Positions 24,837 to 36,693 of a DNA stretch of 64,000 nucleotides are shown one piece after another. The number at the start of each line of letters is the position of its first letter. Position 1 is the stretch's first letter. Made by a program: the position numbers and the translations under genes. The stretch comes from Hypericum androsaemum (Eukaryota; Streptophyta; Magnoliopsida; Malpighiales; Hypericaceae): positions 25,106,366 to 25,170,365 of the forward strand of contig OZ023181.1 of assembly GCA_963995505.1 (NCBI GenBank), in the 5' to 3' direction. The notes under the pieces are model-generated. The model had not been told where the DNA came from. It was given only the letters and a program-made list of their open reading frames with translations, and searched no databases.

Positions 24837-26035
24837 TGATTATGCTTCAATGGTCAAACCTCTGCCTCAATCCAGCGCCAAGTTGATGAGGTTAATGGTT
24901 TGTAGGTGGCAAAACAAAGCCTATGAAGCATTACAGGGGTTTTTCCTATGTAATTTAGACCTGATTCACTACCCACACGTAGTACAACTTTCAATTTTTT
25001 TTCTCCATTTTGTCATCTTTTTAAAATATTCATTCTTTCATAATCTCTGCTTATTTTTATCCATACATACTCAGAAAATTTTCTCTCTTTTCTGTTCATC
25101 ATTGCCTACTTTTCGAGATCATTTTGGTTGATGATTTCGGACTTGTCTCCAGTTTCTTTTATAATATAATATAATGTAATGACATTTTTAGTAAAATTTA
25201 TTTTTTTGGGTAAAAAGTGTTGGAGATGACAACGTAATCTTGTGTTTGTTATTTGAAGCTTTAGCTTATTTTATCTATCTAAAACTAGACTTAACTTTAT
25301 CTCTACAGTCTTAGCTTATCTTTTCATATTTGTATTTGATTTCTAGCTTAGCCTCATCGCATATGGTTATTACGTTGAGGACTAAAAGTATTGTTTCGTT
25401 CAATAAAAGATAAGCGGCACAATTACATCAAATAGAAATTGTTCAAAAAGTATAAATATTTTCATATTGGCATTAAAAGTATAAATATTTTCATATTGGC
25501 ATTTAAACTATCTTACAAACAAAAATAAAATGTTTATGAACTATACTCTTGCGATAAAATACACTTAAATTTTTTGGGTAGTTGATATTTGAATATGCTA
25601 ATTTTAATAAATAGACAGTTTCTAATGTTTGAAAAACGTCAACAGTTAGGTCCTACCGTCAATGATTTATTCAACCTATAATTGGTCCATGTATGGTATA
25701 TATGTCACTAGTGAACTTATAATAGTGGGTTTTTTTCGGAAGATTATTCAATGATTCTTCTACGATTCAAGTAGTCGGTACGTGGAATTGAGCGAGTCAA
25801 GTGCTTTGACCCTTCTTGATATTTGGCCTTGTTTCATCATGCTTTTAGGAGCTTTGGGGATTAAACTGTGGGATTTGTGGTGTGTACTAGATAGCGTCTA
25901 CCATCGCTTAGTTCTGGTAGCTATTTATCTAGTACATGTGGAGGTATATTTTGGTATAGTTTGATGTAATATTTTGGTATTTTTCTGAAAAGTAATATAA
26001 CTTTTACCTTTTTAAAAAATAGTTTCACGAATAGT
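24837..26035. other. AT-rich intergenic downstream of TNL-A
   Basis: Includes the presumed TNL-A 3' UTR. A 30-bp phrase (aaaagtataaatattttcatattggcatt) is tandemly duplicated at about 25447-25505. No gene is seen. Confidence 0.5.
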
Positions 26036-26039
26036 ACAA

Positions 26040-26130
26040 CCAACCATATGCCAAAGGCTTGTAGCCCAACGGCACAATGTGTTGTAAATATCTAGAAGGT
26101 CCAAGGTTCGTGTTACTATTGAAAAAATTT
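26040..26130 (+). mobile_element. tRNA-derived SINE copy (diverged)
   Basis: TGCCAAAGGCTTGTAGCCCAACGGCACAA contains a tRNA-like A box and is followed about 35 bases later by GGTCCAAGGTTCG, a B-box match. It is the same family as the SINE at 28791-28898. The copy is diverged and its end is unclear. Confidence 0.65.
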
Positions 26131-26770
26131 CGGATATGTTGTTCTCTCTCCTCAGATCAAAATTTTTTTTCGACCTGAGACCAAAATCAAAAAAAAATTG
26201 ACATTCATTATCGAAGAAATCTTTTCGACCTGGGACCAAAAGCGAAAAAAATTTCGATTTGGAAAATCGAAAATATTTTTTGACCTCGGACCATTATGGT
26301 ACTGTTAGCAGATAGTAAAAGAGTACTATAGCACTATTTTTCACCAACAAAAAATTTTCTGGGAACCCACAAAAAAATCTAAAAAGTGTTAAAGTAAGGA
26401 AAATTTTTTCAAAAATAGAAGAAGAATCTAAGACCCATTTTTCGAGTTTTTTAGATTTTTCATTATTTTAACAAAAATAATGGTGCTACAGTACACTTCC
26501 ATTATATTTGTAAGTTTTTTTCCATTTTCGATAATGGTGTTACAGTACGCTTTTACTATTTGGGACTCATTTTTAAAAAAATTAATGCAAATTTGGTCCC
26601 AGGTCGAAAAAAAATTTTGATTTTGGTCCCAAGTCGAAATTATTTTTCGACCTGGGACCAAAATTGAAAAGATACCTTCGACTATGGAAGTCTAAATTTT
26701 TTTTCGATTTTGGTCCCAAATCGAAAATAATTTTCGATCTGAAGACCCTTGAAAACGGACACTATTCTCG
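26130..26770. repeat. AT-rich block with repeated 'gacctgggacca' words in both orientations
   Basis: TTTCGACCTGGGACCAAAA or its complement occurs at least six times in 26150-26740, alternating with 'gtgyyacagtacrcttt' words. The arrangement partly folds back on itself. This is probably a decayed inverted-repeat or nested element. A 10-bp word AGTTTCACGA occurs on either side (about 26021 and 26866) and may be a target duplication. Confidence 0.45.
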
Positions 26771-27203
26771 GAATATTTTTCACAGTAACACAATTTTAGT
26801 AATAAATTTGTACTGTAACATCATATTGAGAAAAAAAACCATTTCCGCTAAACTTATATAATACAGTTTCACGAGCGGCTTATCCTTACTTCGTACGTTA
26901 TTAAATTTTGATGATTCAGGGCAAAATATATAAAATCCAATACACCTTTTTACGAATTTTCAAAAACTGATAAATTAAATATCCAACGACAAAACAATAT
27001 CTACATGCAACCGAAAATAAACAGCGAAAAAAACATTCTTTCAAAAAATAAAAATCTTATCCTATTAGAATTTGTATAAATATCGTATAAACAAAAAAAT
27101 CCAAAATTAAGGATTGAGGAAGGACAACAAATACAAACGCGGAGGTAGTCGATACCGGCCGGACTCTCACTCTCGAATAGAGCGGTGGTAGTGGGTGTCG
27201 GAG
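26771..27203. other. Upstream region of the HAD-like gene
   Basis: AT-rich up to about 27120, then GC-rising 5' UTR-like sequence. No gene is seen. Confidence 0.45.
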
Positions 27204-30200
27204 ATGTTAGAGTGCAGCAACGGCGCAACTTGGTCGTCTCTCCCTCGGCGGCCCCTTCCCTCCTTTTCCACCCTGGTAATAATAATAATTATTATTATTA
27301 TATTACCCTTTCTTCTTTTTCCTCCTTTGTTTTTATTTCTGGGGTTTAGGAATTGAGGAGGGTTGGTTGGTGTTCATAATTTGCAGAAATTGAAGGGGCG
27401 GGGCCGCTCGGTTATTCGATGCGTTGGTGGGTTCGGCGGCAACGGCTCTGTTAATGGCAATCGCTCCCCCAATAAATTTTTCATCCAAGAGGTCCTTTTT
27501 CTTACGCTTTTTTAATAAAAATATTTGTTATTTTTCCAATCTTGTTTTCTTTTCCCTCTTAGGTTGAACCACGGATTAGCTTCCAGTTAGATAGTTTTGG
27601 AATGATTGGGTTTTTTTTTTGGTTGTTGTATTAGGCCATTGGAGCTGAGTATGGACAAGGTTTTGAGACATTTAGACCAAATGGGCCGTTGAAGATGGAT
27701 GTGGTAATCCATCCCTAGTTCCTCTTTCTTCTTCCCATCCTTGTCTGATGCCCGCATGCCTTTTCTGTTTCGGGTTGCCTTTTATTCTTGATGTGTTTTC
27801 TTTTGTGGGAATGGCGGGTAGGATTACTTGAACGACAGACTCCAAGAAGGCCTCCTCCAGCGGATACGCTATGCCATGAAACCCGATGAAGCTTATGGCC
27901 TTATTTTCTCCTGGGACAATGTCGTGGTACCTTTCTAAACCTTAGTTATGTTTGTCTATTTTTATCGAATCTTCGTCTCAGGGGATGAATGGAATCATGG
28001 ATATGTTTCAGACAGATACAAGAGCTTTGAAGTTGAATGTGTGGAGGCAGCTTGCATCTGAAGAGGGTATGTGTTAATCTCTTTCGGCTTTAGCTTTGGG
28101 CATGTTTTTAAGCTCCCTGGTTAATTGCTGAATGGAAAACCATGTATCAAGACTAGATCTTTAGCACTTCATAAATTGACCTCGTCTTAAAACTCTCGTG
28201 CACTGGAATGCTGCTGCTACTTATTTTACTTGTCACTGCATTATTGTCTGAGGTTTTTTTTGTTGTTGCCATTTCCACAAGCGTGCAATCTATTTCACCA
28301 TTGCTGCAAGGTCTATATCTCAATCGACATTTTGGTGATGTAGATTCTATGTTTTTTTTTTGGCTGTGAAAAGGGAGGGAAATTCCAGAAGATGAACGTA
28401 CGCAGAAACTGATATTACATACAAGTGCAAGTGCTGATGAACTATTGCAAAAGGTTTGATGTTTTGCATGATCTTCGTTTTCAGTCCATTCCTCTTTGCT
28501 GTAGTGCTTCTATGTACTCTAGTTCACTGTGCTGAAAAATGTTGAAAATTAGAGCTTACTTTCTTGAGCTTTATCTGGGCCTTCAAGTTTGGCCGCTGGT
28601 TTTAGCTAAGATTGTATGGACTCTCGGGGAGCTCTGACTAGATGCAAGTGATGGTGATGGTTTTGTACTGTGTGTCTCAAAGAATACCATGAATATTTTG
28701 AGAGTCAAGCTGTATGAGGGAGGATGTAGGCCTTCCCATAGGGTTTTTTAAAAGTATCTCTAGTCTTTTAATTACAATTATTTCCTTTTCTTGCCAAAGG
28801 ACATGTAGCCTAACGGCACAAACCGTAGTCAATGTCAAGGAGGTCCAGGGTTCAAGCATGGGCAATGTCATGGTGTAAAAATTTACTTCTAAAAAAAAAA
28901 TTATTTCCTTTTCCCTGTTGCAAAGAATTCCTACTATTCAGTTGTACAATGATTGTTGTGTATGGTGATTGGTCTGTGCTTTTGTCCTTGCACTTTCAGG
29001 TGCTGATGTGGGATACGGTGGAAAGCGAAGTGGAAAGATTGAAGTCCAGATTGTCGCAGTTGTATTATGAAAAACTGGCCTCAGTAAGTGCCTGACCGAA
29101 CTTGGTAATACATATTTTAGCAAATCAATATCTTTTGTGTTGACTCCAAATCCATGCAGCTCAATAAACCATCAGATGGACTCGAAGAATGGCTCGACGC
29201 CTTATATAGATCACGCATCCCTTGCGCTGTTGTTTCAACTCTAGATCGTGTCAACATGGTTGCAGCCTTGGATCGTATGAAGCTCACAAATTACTTTCAG
29301 GTGGATAGCTCTCTGACTTGGGGATTGTCCCGTTCTGAACTGCTATTTTCTTCAGTTCGATTATCTAAACTGTTTCTGGCAACCTCTCTAACTGTGACGA
29401 GAGTAGCACAATCTATCACCAGCCTATTAATAATTTGGACAACTTCTATTGGTAACTCAGAAAGTCATGATTGGAAGTTAACACTACAATCTTCACCATT
29501 TTCCCGAGAATGATTTTTGTCTCTGTGAATTCAGGCAATAGTTTCGGAGGAAGATGGGATGGAATCAATAGCTGACAGGTTTCTTTCTGCTGCCGTCAAG
29601 GTATATAGTCTATAACATGTATCAGTCATATGGTTGTAACCAGGGTGCAGGGCTATTCAGCTGTTTTAAGCCCTAGGACTTTTTCTCACTTGCAGCTTGA
29701 TCGTAAACCATCAAAATGCGTGGTGTTTGAGGATGATCCCAGGGGCATAACTGCTGCTCACAATTGCACCATGATGGCTGTGGCGTTAATTGGGGCCCAT
29801 CCTGCGTAAGTATTATCGAGTTTTAAAAGTTTCTCCTTTCTTTGAAATGAAAGAGGGGGCGTGCGTCAGAAAAGCTTAGTTCTTCCGGCAGATAGCATTC
29901 TTGCAACCAAAAGAAACCGGCTTGCTCAAGTGCATTCCTAACTTGCAGCCAGTATCCCCCTTTATTTTCTTTCTCCTACTCCGATCAGAAGACACTTTAG
30001 AAAGCAATATACACGTGGAAAATAATGCAGGATTCTCAGACTTGTCCTGCTTTCTTACAGTTTGCTTGATAATGTCTTTCGCTTGAAGCCAGAGACATGC
30101 AAGCATCTCATATCCATGGCACTCCAGTTTCTTTTTGTTGTTGATCAGAAGTAGCGGTTGTTTGATCTATTACTCAGGCACACTGACTTCCTCGGGACCA

Positions 30201-30374
30201 TGCAGGTACAACCTGGTGCAGGCCGATCTTGCGGTAGGCAGCTTTCACGAACTTTCAGTGATCAACCTGAGGAGATTGTTTGCGAACAAGGGCTCGAAGT
30301 TCATGGACCGGCAGAAACAGATGATAGATAACTCTCCTCCCAAAAGAAGTCTAACTATTGACACCATATTCTGA
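27204..30374 (+). CDS. HAD-superfamily (haloacid dehalogenase-like) protein
   Basis: Eleven exons give 1056 bp and 351 residues: 27204-27275, 27387-27491, 27635-27703, 27822-27926, 28012-28066, 28374-28453, 29000-29083, 29160-29300, 29535-29600, 29696-29805 and 30206-30374. The basic, Ser/Arg-rich first 60 residues look like a plastid transit peptide. The HAD fold begins at YGLIFSWDNVVTDTR, where motif I reads S-W-D instead of the catalytic D-x-D. Motif II (CAVVSTLDR), the motif III lysine region (AAVKLDRKPSK) and motif IV (CVVFEDDPRG) are present. Replacement of the nucleophile suggests a non-hydrolytic or altered role. It resembles the plant family of Arabidopsis At3g10970 (from memory). 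A SINE sits in intron 6. The first exon is the least certain; the rest is firm. Confidence 0.87.
28791..28898 (+). mobile_element. SINE with intact target duplication, in a HAD-gene intron
   Basis: A 108-bp tRNA-derived SINE. The A-box region is TGTAGCCTAACGGCACA, the B box is GGGTTCAAGC and there is a terminal A10 run. A perfect 15-bp direct repeat AATTATTTCCTTTTC flanks it at 28776-28790 and 28899-28913. The direction is the same as the host gene. A diverged relative lies at 26040-26130. Confidence 0.88.
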
Positions 30375-31363
30375 GCCTTCTCCTGTCCCCCCTTGTCCCT
30401 AGTTCTTATTAGAGTATATACGTGTTGTTTCACATTCTTTATACGAACGCACGTAGAGTTCCCAGGCAAATTCTTGCTTACACACCAGCCCAACTTTCGA
30501 GGGATTGTTTCTTTTTCGTTTGGATGTCAATGGTAAAGTAGCGGCTGAGGAAATGAGGGGGAGTTCCTAGGAAAGCTGATGAACGGAATATATATAGCAA
30601 AAATAAGGATGATTTAAGTACACTTTTTCCTTTGTTAGTGAAATTTTTGAGCGGTCCTTAATATTTCGACGCCAACCGGAACAAGAGTTAGACTTGCCAC
30701 GGTGAAATCAACCGGCATTATAATTCCAACCACGCGACATGAACAAGTTGGTTTTGAGTTGATTTGGTTTTGCAACGATTCAGGTTTTTTTCCTTCAAAT
30801 GTGGCAAGCAATTTCGGTAGGCATTGGTCCCAACAATCAGCTGGCGAGATTTTCAACGGAGGAGAATTTACTTGGGACTTTTTTTTTTTGAGGATTAGAA
30901 TTTACTTAAGACTTGTTAAGTAAAGAGTTTACTTAGACTTACTTATACAAGAGAGAGAAGCCGTATAAATTCATCATCAAATATTGAAGTCTCTTTAATC
31001 AAATAATATATCACATTTATGATGTGATTAACAATTAAACCTCTTTTCTTACTGAAATAAGCCGTATATGTTTTGGCGGGGAGGGGAGGGCTGTGGAGCA
31101 GGCTGACATGTCAAAAGGGAATAGGCAAGCAAGATCTCTAAAGATAACCTTTTTTACCCATAATTTCCTTATCTATATGATATGATATGATAAATTCCCA
31201 TTCATTATCCATCTGTCCCCGAAAAGACAAAAAGGCCCCCAAATCAACAAATCATCATTCCAATACAGGAAACTTGGGTCTGCTCATCTTTTCTAGGACA
31301 TGCGCAAGAGAAGGACCAAATCTGTAATAAGTAAAGCGTAGGAAAGAAGAAGGAAGAAAGAAT
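30375..31363. other. HAD 3' UTR and HEME promoter region
   Basis: No gene is recognised. The last 100 bases are purine-rich 5' UTR-like sequence before the HEME start. Confidence 0.5.
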
Positions 31364-34111
31364 ATGAAGTGCGCACATGGGATGACTTCTTCAATCTCTT
31401 CACTGTCGGGTCCTCCCAGAAATTGGTCTCATTCTCCCAGGCAGCACCTCCCTGTTGTCCACTGTTCTCTTCAAGGTACGTCCTTTTTCCGCGTTATTGG
31501 TTGGTAAAAATTGAAACTTTGGTGCTGGAAAGTTCGGTTCTGGAGATAAAGTTTGGGAATTGGAGCGTACAAGTGAGTTTGGATCTCTGGAGAATTGTTG
31601 CCCTTTTGGATTTAGCCCCAAAGGTCTAGTCTTTATCTATATGGGTGGAAGCTAAAGTTTGAGATGCTGTCCTCCTTCGTGCGTAGCCCGAAAGGTCTAG
31701 TCTTTATGTCTAGAAGCTAGTTAGCTTTGTGGGTTCAGCGAGTAAGTTGGGTCGGCGTAGTCTTTCCCATTTGTGGGGCTTAACCCGGTGGATAAGGGAA
31801 ATAAATTTGGTAACTTGCACTTGAAACGATTGAATTTTCCGCACTTTTGATGAGTAATAATGAAACTATGATAAAGTTTTCATTGTTCTTACTATGTGGA
31901 AGATGAATTGTGCAGGGACTGTGGCTGAACCCAAAGCTAGTGCGCTTTCGGAACCATTGTTGCTGAATGCAGTTAGAGGACATGATGTTGAGAGGCCGCC
32001 AGTTTGGCTCATGAGGCAAGCAGGGAGGTACATGAAGGCAAGATATTTGATTCATCTTTTACCGTTCTTTTCAGAGCCTGTACAAGTACCACTGATCAAT
32101 TATTTTATGGGTTTTGATCACTGGATGCTGCCAGAGCATGAAATAAAGCTCATAATCTGTTGGACTTATATGTGCGTGTCAAGTGTCTTTCTTTTTTGCA
32201 TTTTGAAAAAGTCGGCATATGTTGGCTAACTCGCCCTTCTGTCTTGCTTTGTCGTACTTGGTGCCTTTGATCTTTGCTTATTGAGGACCTCTATTGACAG
32301 AGCTATCAAGCCATCTGCGAGAAGCATCCCACATTTCGCGAGAGGTCAGAGAACATGGATCTAGTGGTGGAAATCTCTCTGCAGCCTTGGAAGGTCTTTA
32401 AGCCAGATGGGGTAAGCTGACATTAGGAAGCATGTCTTTATCTTTCCCGTAATTGGATTGAATCTCTGGTGCTAATATTAAGAGTGTCCAAGCGAATTAT
32501 GAATGCCATTTCTCAGAAGTTTGTAGTTCTGTAGAAGAAACATACTAACAATTATTGAAGTTCTTCGTTCGGTTTTGATAGACTCGCCACTGCTTTAAGG
32601 TTTACTTTTTCAAACAGGTCATTTTGTTCTCGGACATTCTCACCCCACTTTCTGGGATGAATATACCTTTTGACATTGTGAAAGGCAAGGGCCCTGTGAT
32701 ATTCAATCCTTTGCGGGAAGCTGCTGATGTTGAAAAAGTGAGAGAATTTGTGCCAGAGGAATATGTTCCATACGTTGGAGAAGCATTGACAATCTTGCGA
32801 AAAGAGGTCTGAACTGCTTCTTCTCTCTTATGACTTCCAGTTTGGTTTGGCATATCTTCTCTCTCTTAAGTTACTACTAGTTCTGCAAAAACCATGCATG
32901 GATATGGGAAAGAGTAGTGCTGTTCCTTCGGGACTTCCTGCCTTGGGAGGAGTCTCTGTTCTTGAGGCTATGCTGTGCATAGTTTCTTCCCTACAGACCT
33001 AGTGAATACTCCACTGTAGAGAACACGAATGCAGCAAGCCATGTAATGTCATGGACGGGAAATTGTGAAAGCTGCTCATTTTGGAACCACTTCAGCTGAA
33101 ACATTCTAGGAGAGCTATGTCTCTAATTTGAGCAGCTGCATAATCAGTGAGATCTTTTAGTTCAAGGGTTTTAGGAGTAGATATATGATGTGATTTCATT
33201 TTGAATATGAGTGTGAACAGGAAAATAAAATACTGATGCCTTTCCATTTAAGAGTTATCGACCTTGTCAAATAAATCATGCTTCAATCATTTGGTCTCTT
33301 TGGTGCCTTCCTGATCCGAGGGAAATGGTCATTTGTCTTCCCCCTTTTCAGGTGGATAACAAAGCTGCTGTGCTCGGTTTTGTCGGTGCTCCTTTTACAC
33401 TGGCATCATATTGTGTTGAAGGTGGTTCATCAAAGCACTTCTCAAAGATAAAAAGATTAGCGTTCTCCCAGCCCAAGGTAAGTCTATGAAGGCATGGAAT
33501 TTCTTCTTTCTGGGATGCTTATCTACAGGCTTGGTTGCTAGCTAGTCATTACAAAATAACAGTTTCAACATCTCCCCTGTTTTCTACTGCCATAGGTTCT
33601 TCATGCGTTGCTTCAAAAATTCGCTACCTCCATGGCAAGCTACATCCAGTACCAAGCTGATAATGGAGCGCAAGCAGTCCAAATTTTCGATTCATGGGCT
33701 ACGGAGCTAAGTCCGGTGGATTTTGAGGAGTTCAGTCTCCCATACCTGAAGCAGATTGTGGATACCGTGAAGCAAACTCATCCCACTCTTCCTCTCATTC
33801 TGTATGCGAGTGGATCCGGGGGCTTGCTAGAAAGGCTTACCATGACGGGGGTAGACGTAGTAAGCCTGGATTGGACGGTAGACATGGCAGAGGGCAGGAG
33901 GCGATTGGGACCTGATGTGGCGGTCCAGGGAAACGTGGACCCTGGTGTCCTCTTCGGATCGAAGGACTTCATCACCAAACGGATAAACGACGTCGTACAA
34001 AAAGCCGGCAAGGGGAAGCACATACTGAACCTTGGTCATGGGATTGTAGTTGGCACACCAGAGGAGAATGTTGCTCACTTTTTCGAGGTAGCTAAAGGAA
34101 TCAGATACTGA
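31364..34111 (+). CDS. HEME: Uroporphyrinogen III decarboxylase, chloroplastic
   Basis: Converts uroporphyrinogen III to coproporphyrinogen III by removing four acetate carboxyls, in the plastid pathway to chlorophyll and haem. Exons are 31364-31475, 31916-32037, 32301-32411, 32618-32806, 33352-33477 and 33596-34111, giving 1176 bp and 391 residues, a normal length. The first 45 residues are Ser-rich and basic, as in a transit peptide; an in-frame second ATG lies at 31382. Family signatures are [14 protein letters not shown], the FSDILTPL strand with the substrate-binding Asp, [16 protein letters not shown] and [12 protein letters not shown] near the end. Exon 2 ends AAG/GCAAGA, so intron 2 appears to be a GC-AG intron. 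Arabidopsis has two such genes (HEME1 and HEME2), and I cannot say which is orthologous. Confidence 0.95.
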
Positions 34112-34725
34112 AAGCGGACCAGACAATCGTTCAATTCTTCCCCGTTGGGTCTCATGGCTCCACTTCATTGTACTAACTTAGCTTATGAGGAATCCAATTC
34201 TTGGTCTGATCTCTTTTGGCAGTGCGGCATAAAACCTTAGCTTGAGTCGATAATCTCGTAGTATTGTAAGGAACCGGATCTACTTCTTCAAGGAAACGAG
34301 CTACGTCTGGTTCCGTATTTTATTATATAACCTATATTTATATAATTTCTTTTGAGTTGATCAAAAATTATCAGATGAGGATTGGTTTCTGTGGTACCTC
34401 AATCATAGAAAGGGGCACGTTCTCAATTGGGTACCCGCTTTTCATGTTGTTACGCTACCCGGTGCACGTTGATTGCCAACCAAACTTTGGCTGTTAGGAA
34501 GGGGCAATGTGCGTAAAATTTGTTGGCTAGAATGACAACGGATCATCTCTCTTTTCTTCCGCAAATATTATATCGTCTAGAGCCCAGAGTTTAGACCAAC
34601 CCGCCTAATAAAACACCTAACCAATGGGTAACCACCACCACCACCCCCTATCCCCATATAAATAATACTAATTCGAGCAACAGAAAAAAAGTGGAGCAGA
34701 CAAGACCCCAAAAGGCAACTCCATA
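34112..34725. other. HEME 3' UTR and LSF2 promoter region
   Basis: No gene is seen. A CCACCACCACCACC run at about 34634-34647 precedes the LSF2 start. Confidence 0.5.
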
Positions 34726-36693
34726 ATGGTGGCTTCCATGAACAGTTGCTGTCCCCTCGGGTCTATGCTCATGCACCCGCATGAAAGCCAATCTCTTTTC
34801 ACCAGAAAGATTGCAACTTTGAGACCTCCCACGACCTCTGGTAATAGAACAGTTGGAGTTAGCTGTAATAAGCTGGCACCGGGAAGTGAAACCGAGGGGA
34901 ACCCGTCAACAAGTTCAAGGAAAGACAAGAAGGCCTTGTTGGGTTCGATGGAGGACTACAATACTGCCATGAAGAGGATGATGAGGAACCCTTATGAGTA
35001 TCACCATGATCTTGGTTGGTACTACTTTTGTCTCTTCGTAGTTTAGTTATAGTTTCTATGTGCCTGGCATTTCGTTTGAATGTTCTAAAGTATGAATCTT
35101 TTACCACCAAGCGCTTTGATCAATTAGCAAGTATTTATGTTAGCTTCGCCACAGATTTCGACAAGATCCCGAGGAACTACTGAAAACTTGGTAGGAAGAG
35201 TTTTGCCAATATCAAGTTTTTTTAGTGGGATTGCTTCAAGTAGTCGAGGGGATTTCTGCTTCTTTAATGTGCTCCAAGCAATCAATATTGATGATCGGAT
35301 GCAGATTTGGAGTAATTTTATGGTGGTCACAGTAAATTAAATTCAGACCACATTAATAATTTTCATCCATCTTCTTCTGCTTCTTTTGGTAGCTCTTATT
35401 GATATGGGAGAGACTCAGCCTCTTGTGTAGGCTTGCTTTATCATGTGACGTAGGTGGTAACTTACCTAGCTTCGTGCATATGATTTGCCTAAACATTTGA
35501 GAGGGGCTGTTTGGGTCAGGATTTGACTTGGTTGGTCTTGGCCTTTGTCCTCAAGAAATTCCCTGTGACTTCTTCCTCCTTAATGCTTGTTTACTCTTTG
35601 TTGGATTGATCATCTAGTTGTATTTCATGTACAGCAGCAATAGGTTTCCCATAGTTAGGATTCCTGGAGACTCCACATGCTTGTGTTTCCTTGACTAACC
35701 CTTCATCTCAGACAAGTGTTTTAGGTTTATGTGTAATCATTCCGATTCTAACATTTTAACGCTACTGTAATTTTCGGATTACATCTTGTGTTCAGGTATG
35801 AACTACACGTTGATAACTGATAACTTGATCGTGGGATCCCAGCCGCAGAAACCTGAAGATGTAGATCATTTGAAACATGAAGAGAATGTTGCCTATATCT
35901 TGAATCTCCAACAGGACAAGGACGTGGAGTATTGGAGTATTGACCTCCAGTCCATCATCAAAAGATGTCGGGAAGTTGGAATCCGTCATATGAGAAGGCC
36001 TGTAAGCAAATGTGTGTTTGTCATGTTGAAGTAGGATAAGGCTGGTTATTTTCCTTGGCTTGCTTGTTCGTGTCCAGCGTTACTGCTCACTAACGTATTC
36101 AGTATCCGGCATTTGCGATCTCAGGCTAGAGACTTCGATCCTGATTCCCTGCGAAGTATGCTTCCGAAAGCTGTTTCCTCATTGGAATGGGCCATATCGG
36201 ACGGAAAAGGCAGAGTCTATGTGCATTGCACGGCTGGACTTGGAAGGGCGCCTGCTGTTGCCATTGCTTACATGTTCTGGTTTCTTGGAATGGATGTAAG
36301 TTCTCTCAACTCTTTCCTTTCCTTGTAAGTTCAGATAATTTCAAAACCATGATTTTTTTTAATAAGTGGATAGATTTTGTTACTCTTTAAGATAAATAAA
36401 GAAATTACATCATGAAAATCAAAACATGTTGCTGTAGGAATTTGTTGATGACAACTTATATTCCCATGTGTCGTGTTTTCCTTGAAAAGCTGAACACAGC
36501 TTATGATTCCCTAACTTCAAAGAGACCTTGTGGACCGAACAAACGAGCAATCCAGGCAGCTACTTATGATCTGGCCAAGAACGATCCCTGGAAGGAACCA
36601 TTTGAAAATCTTCCAGAATACGCCTTTGAAGATGTGTCAGACTGGGAAAGGAACTTGATTCAAGACCGGGTCCGTGCGCTCCGTGGCACTTGA
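34726..36693 (+). CDS. LSF2: Phosphoglucan phosphatase LSF2, chloroplastic
   Basis: Dual-specificity-type phosphatase that removes C3-bound phosphate from starch glucans during leaf starch breakdown in the plastid (known for Arabidopsis LSF2). Exons are 34726-35014, 35796-36001, 36125-36295 and 36490-36693, giving 870 bp and 289 residues, close to the 282 recalled for Arabidopsis. Residues 1 to about 75 are a Ser/Thr-rich transit peptide. The DSP domain starts at MNYTLITDNLIVGSQPQ, has the FDPDSL loop with the likely general-acid Asp, and the catalytic CX5R loop HCTAGLGRAPA. The C-terminal tail (WKEPFENLPEYAFEDV) packs against the catalytic domain in this family. No carbohydrate-binding module is present, which distinguishes it from SEX4. 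The last acceptor (GAAAAG) is weak but gives the expected protein. Confidence 0.95.
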
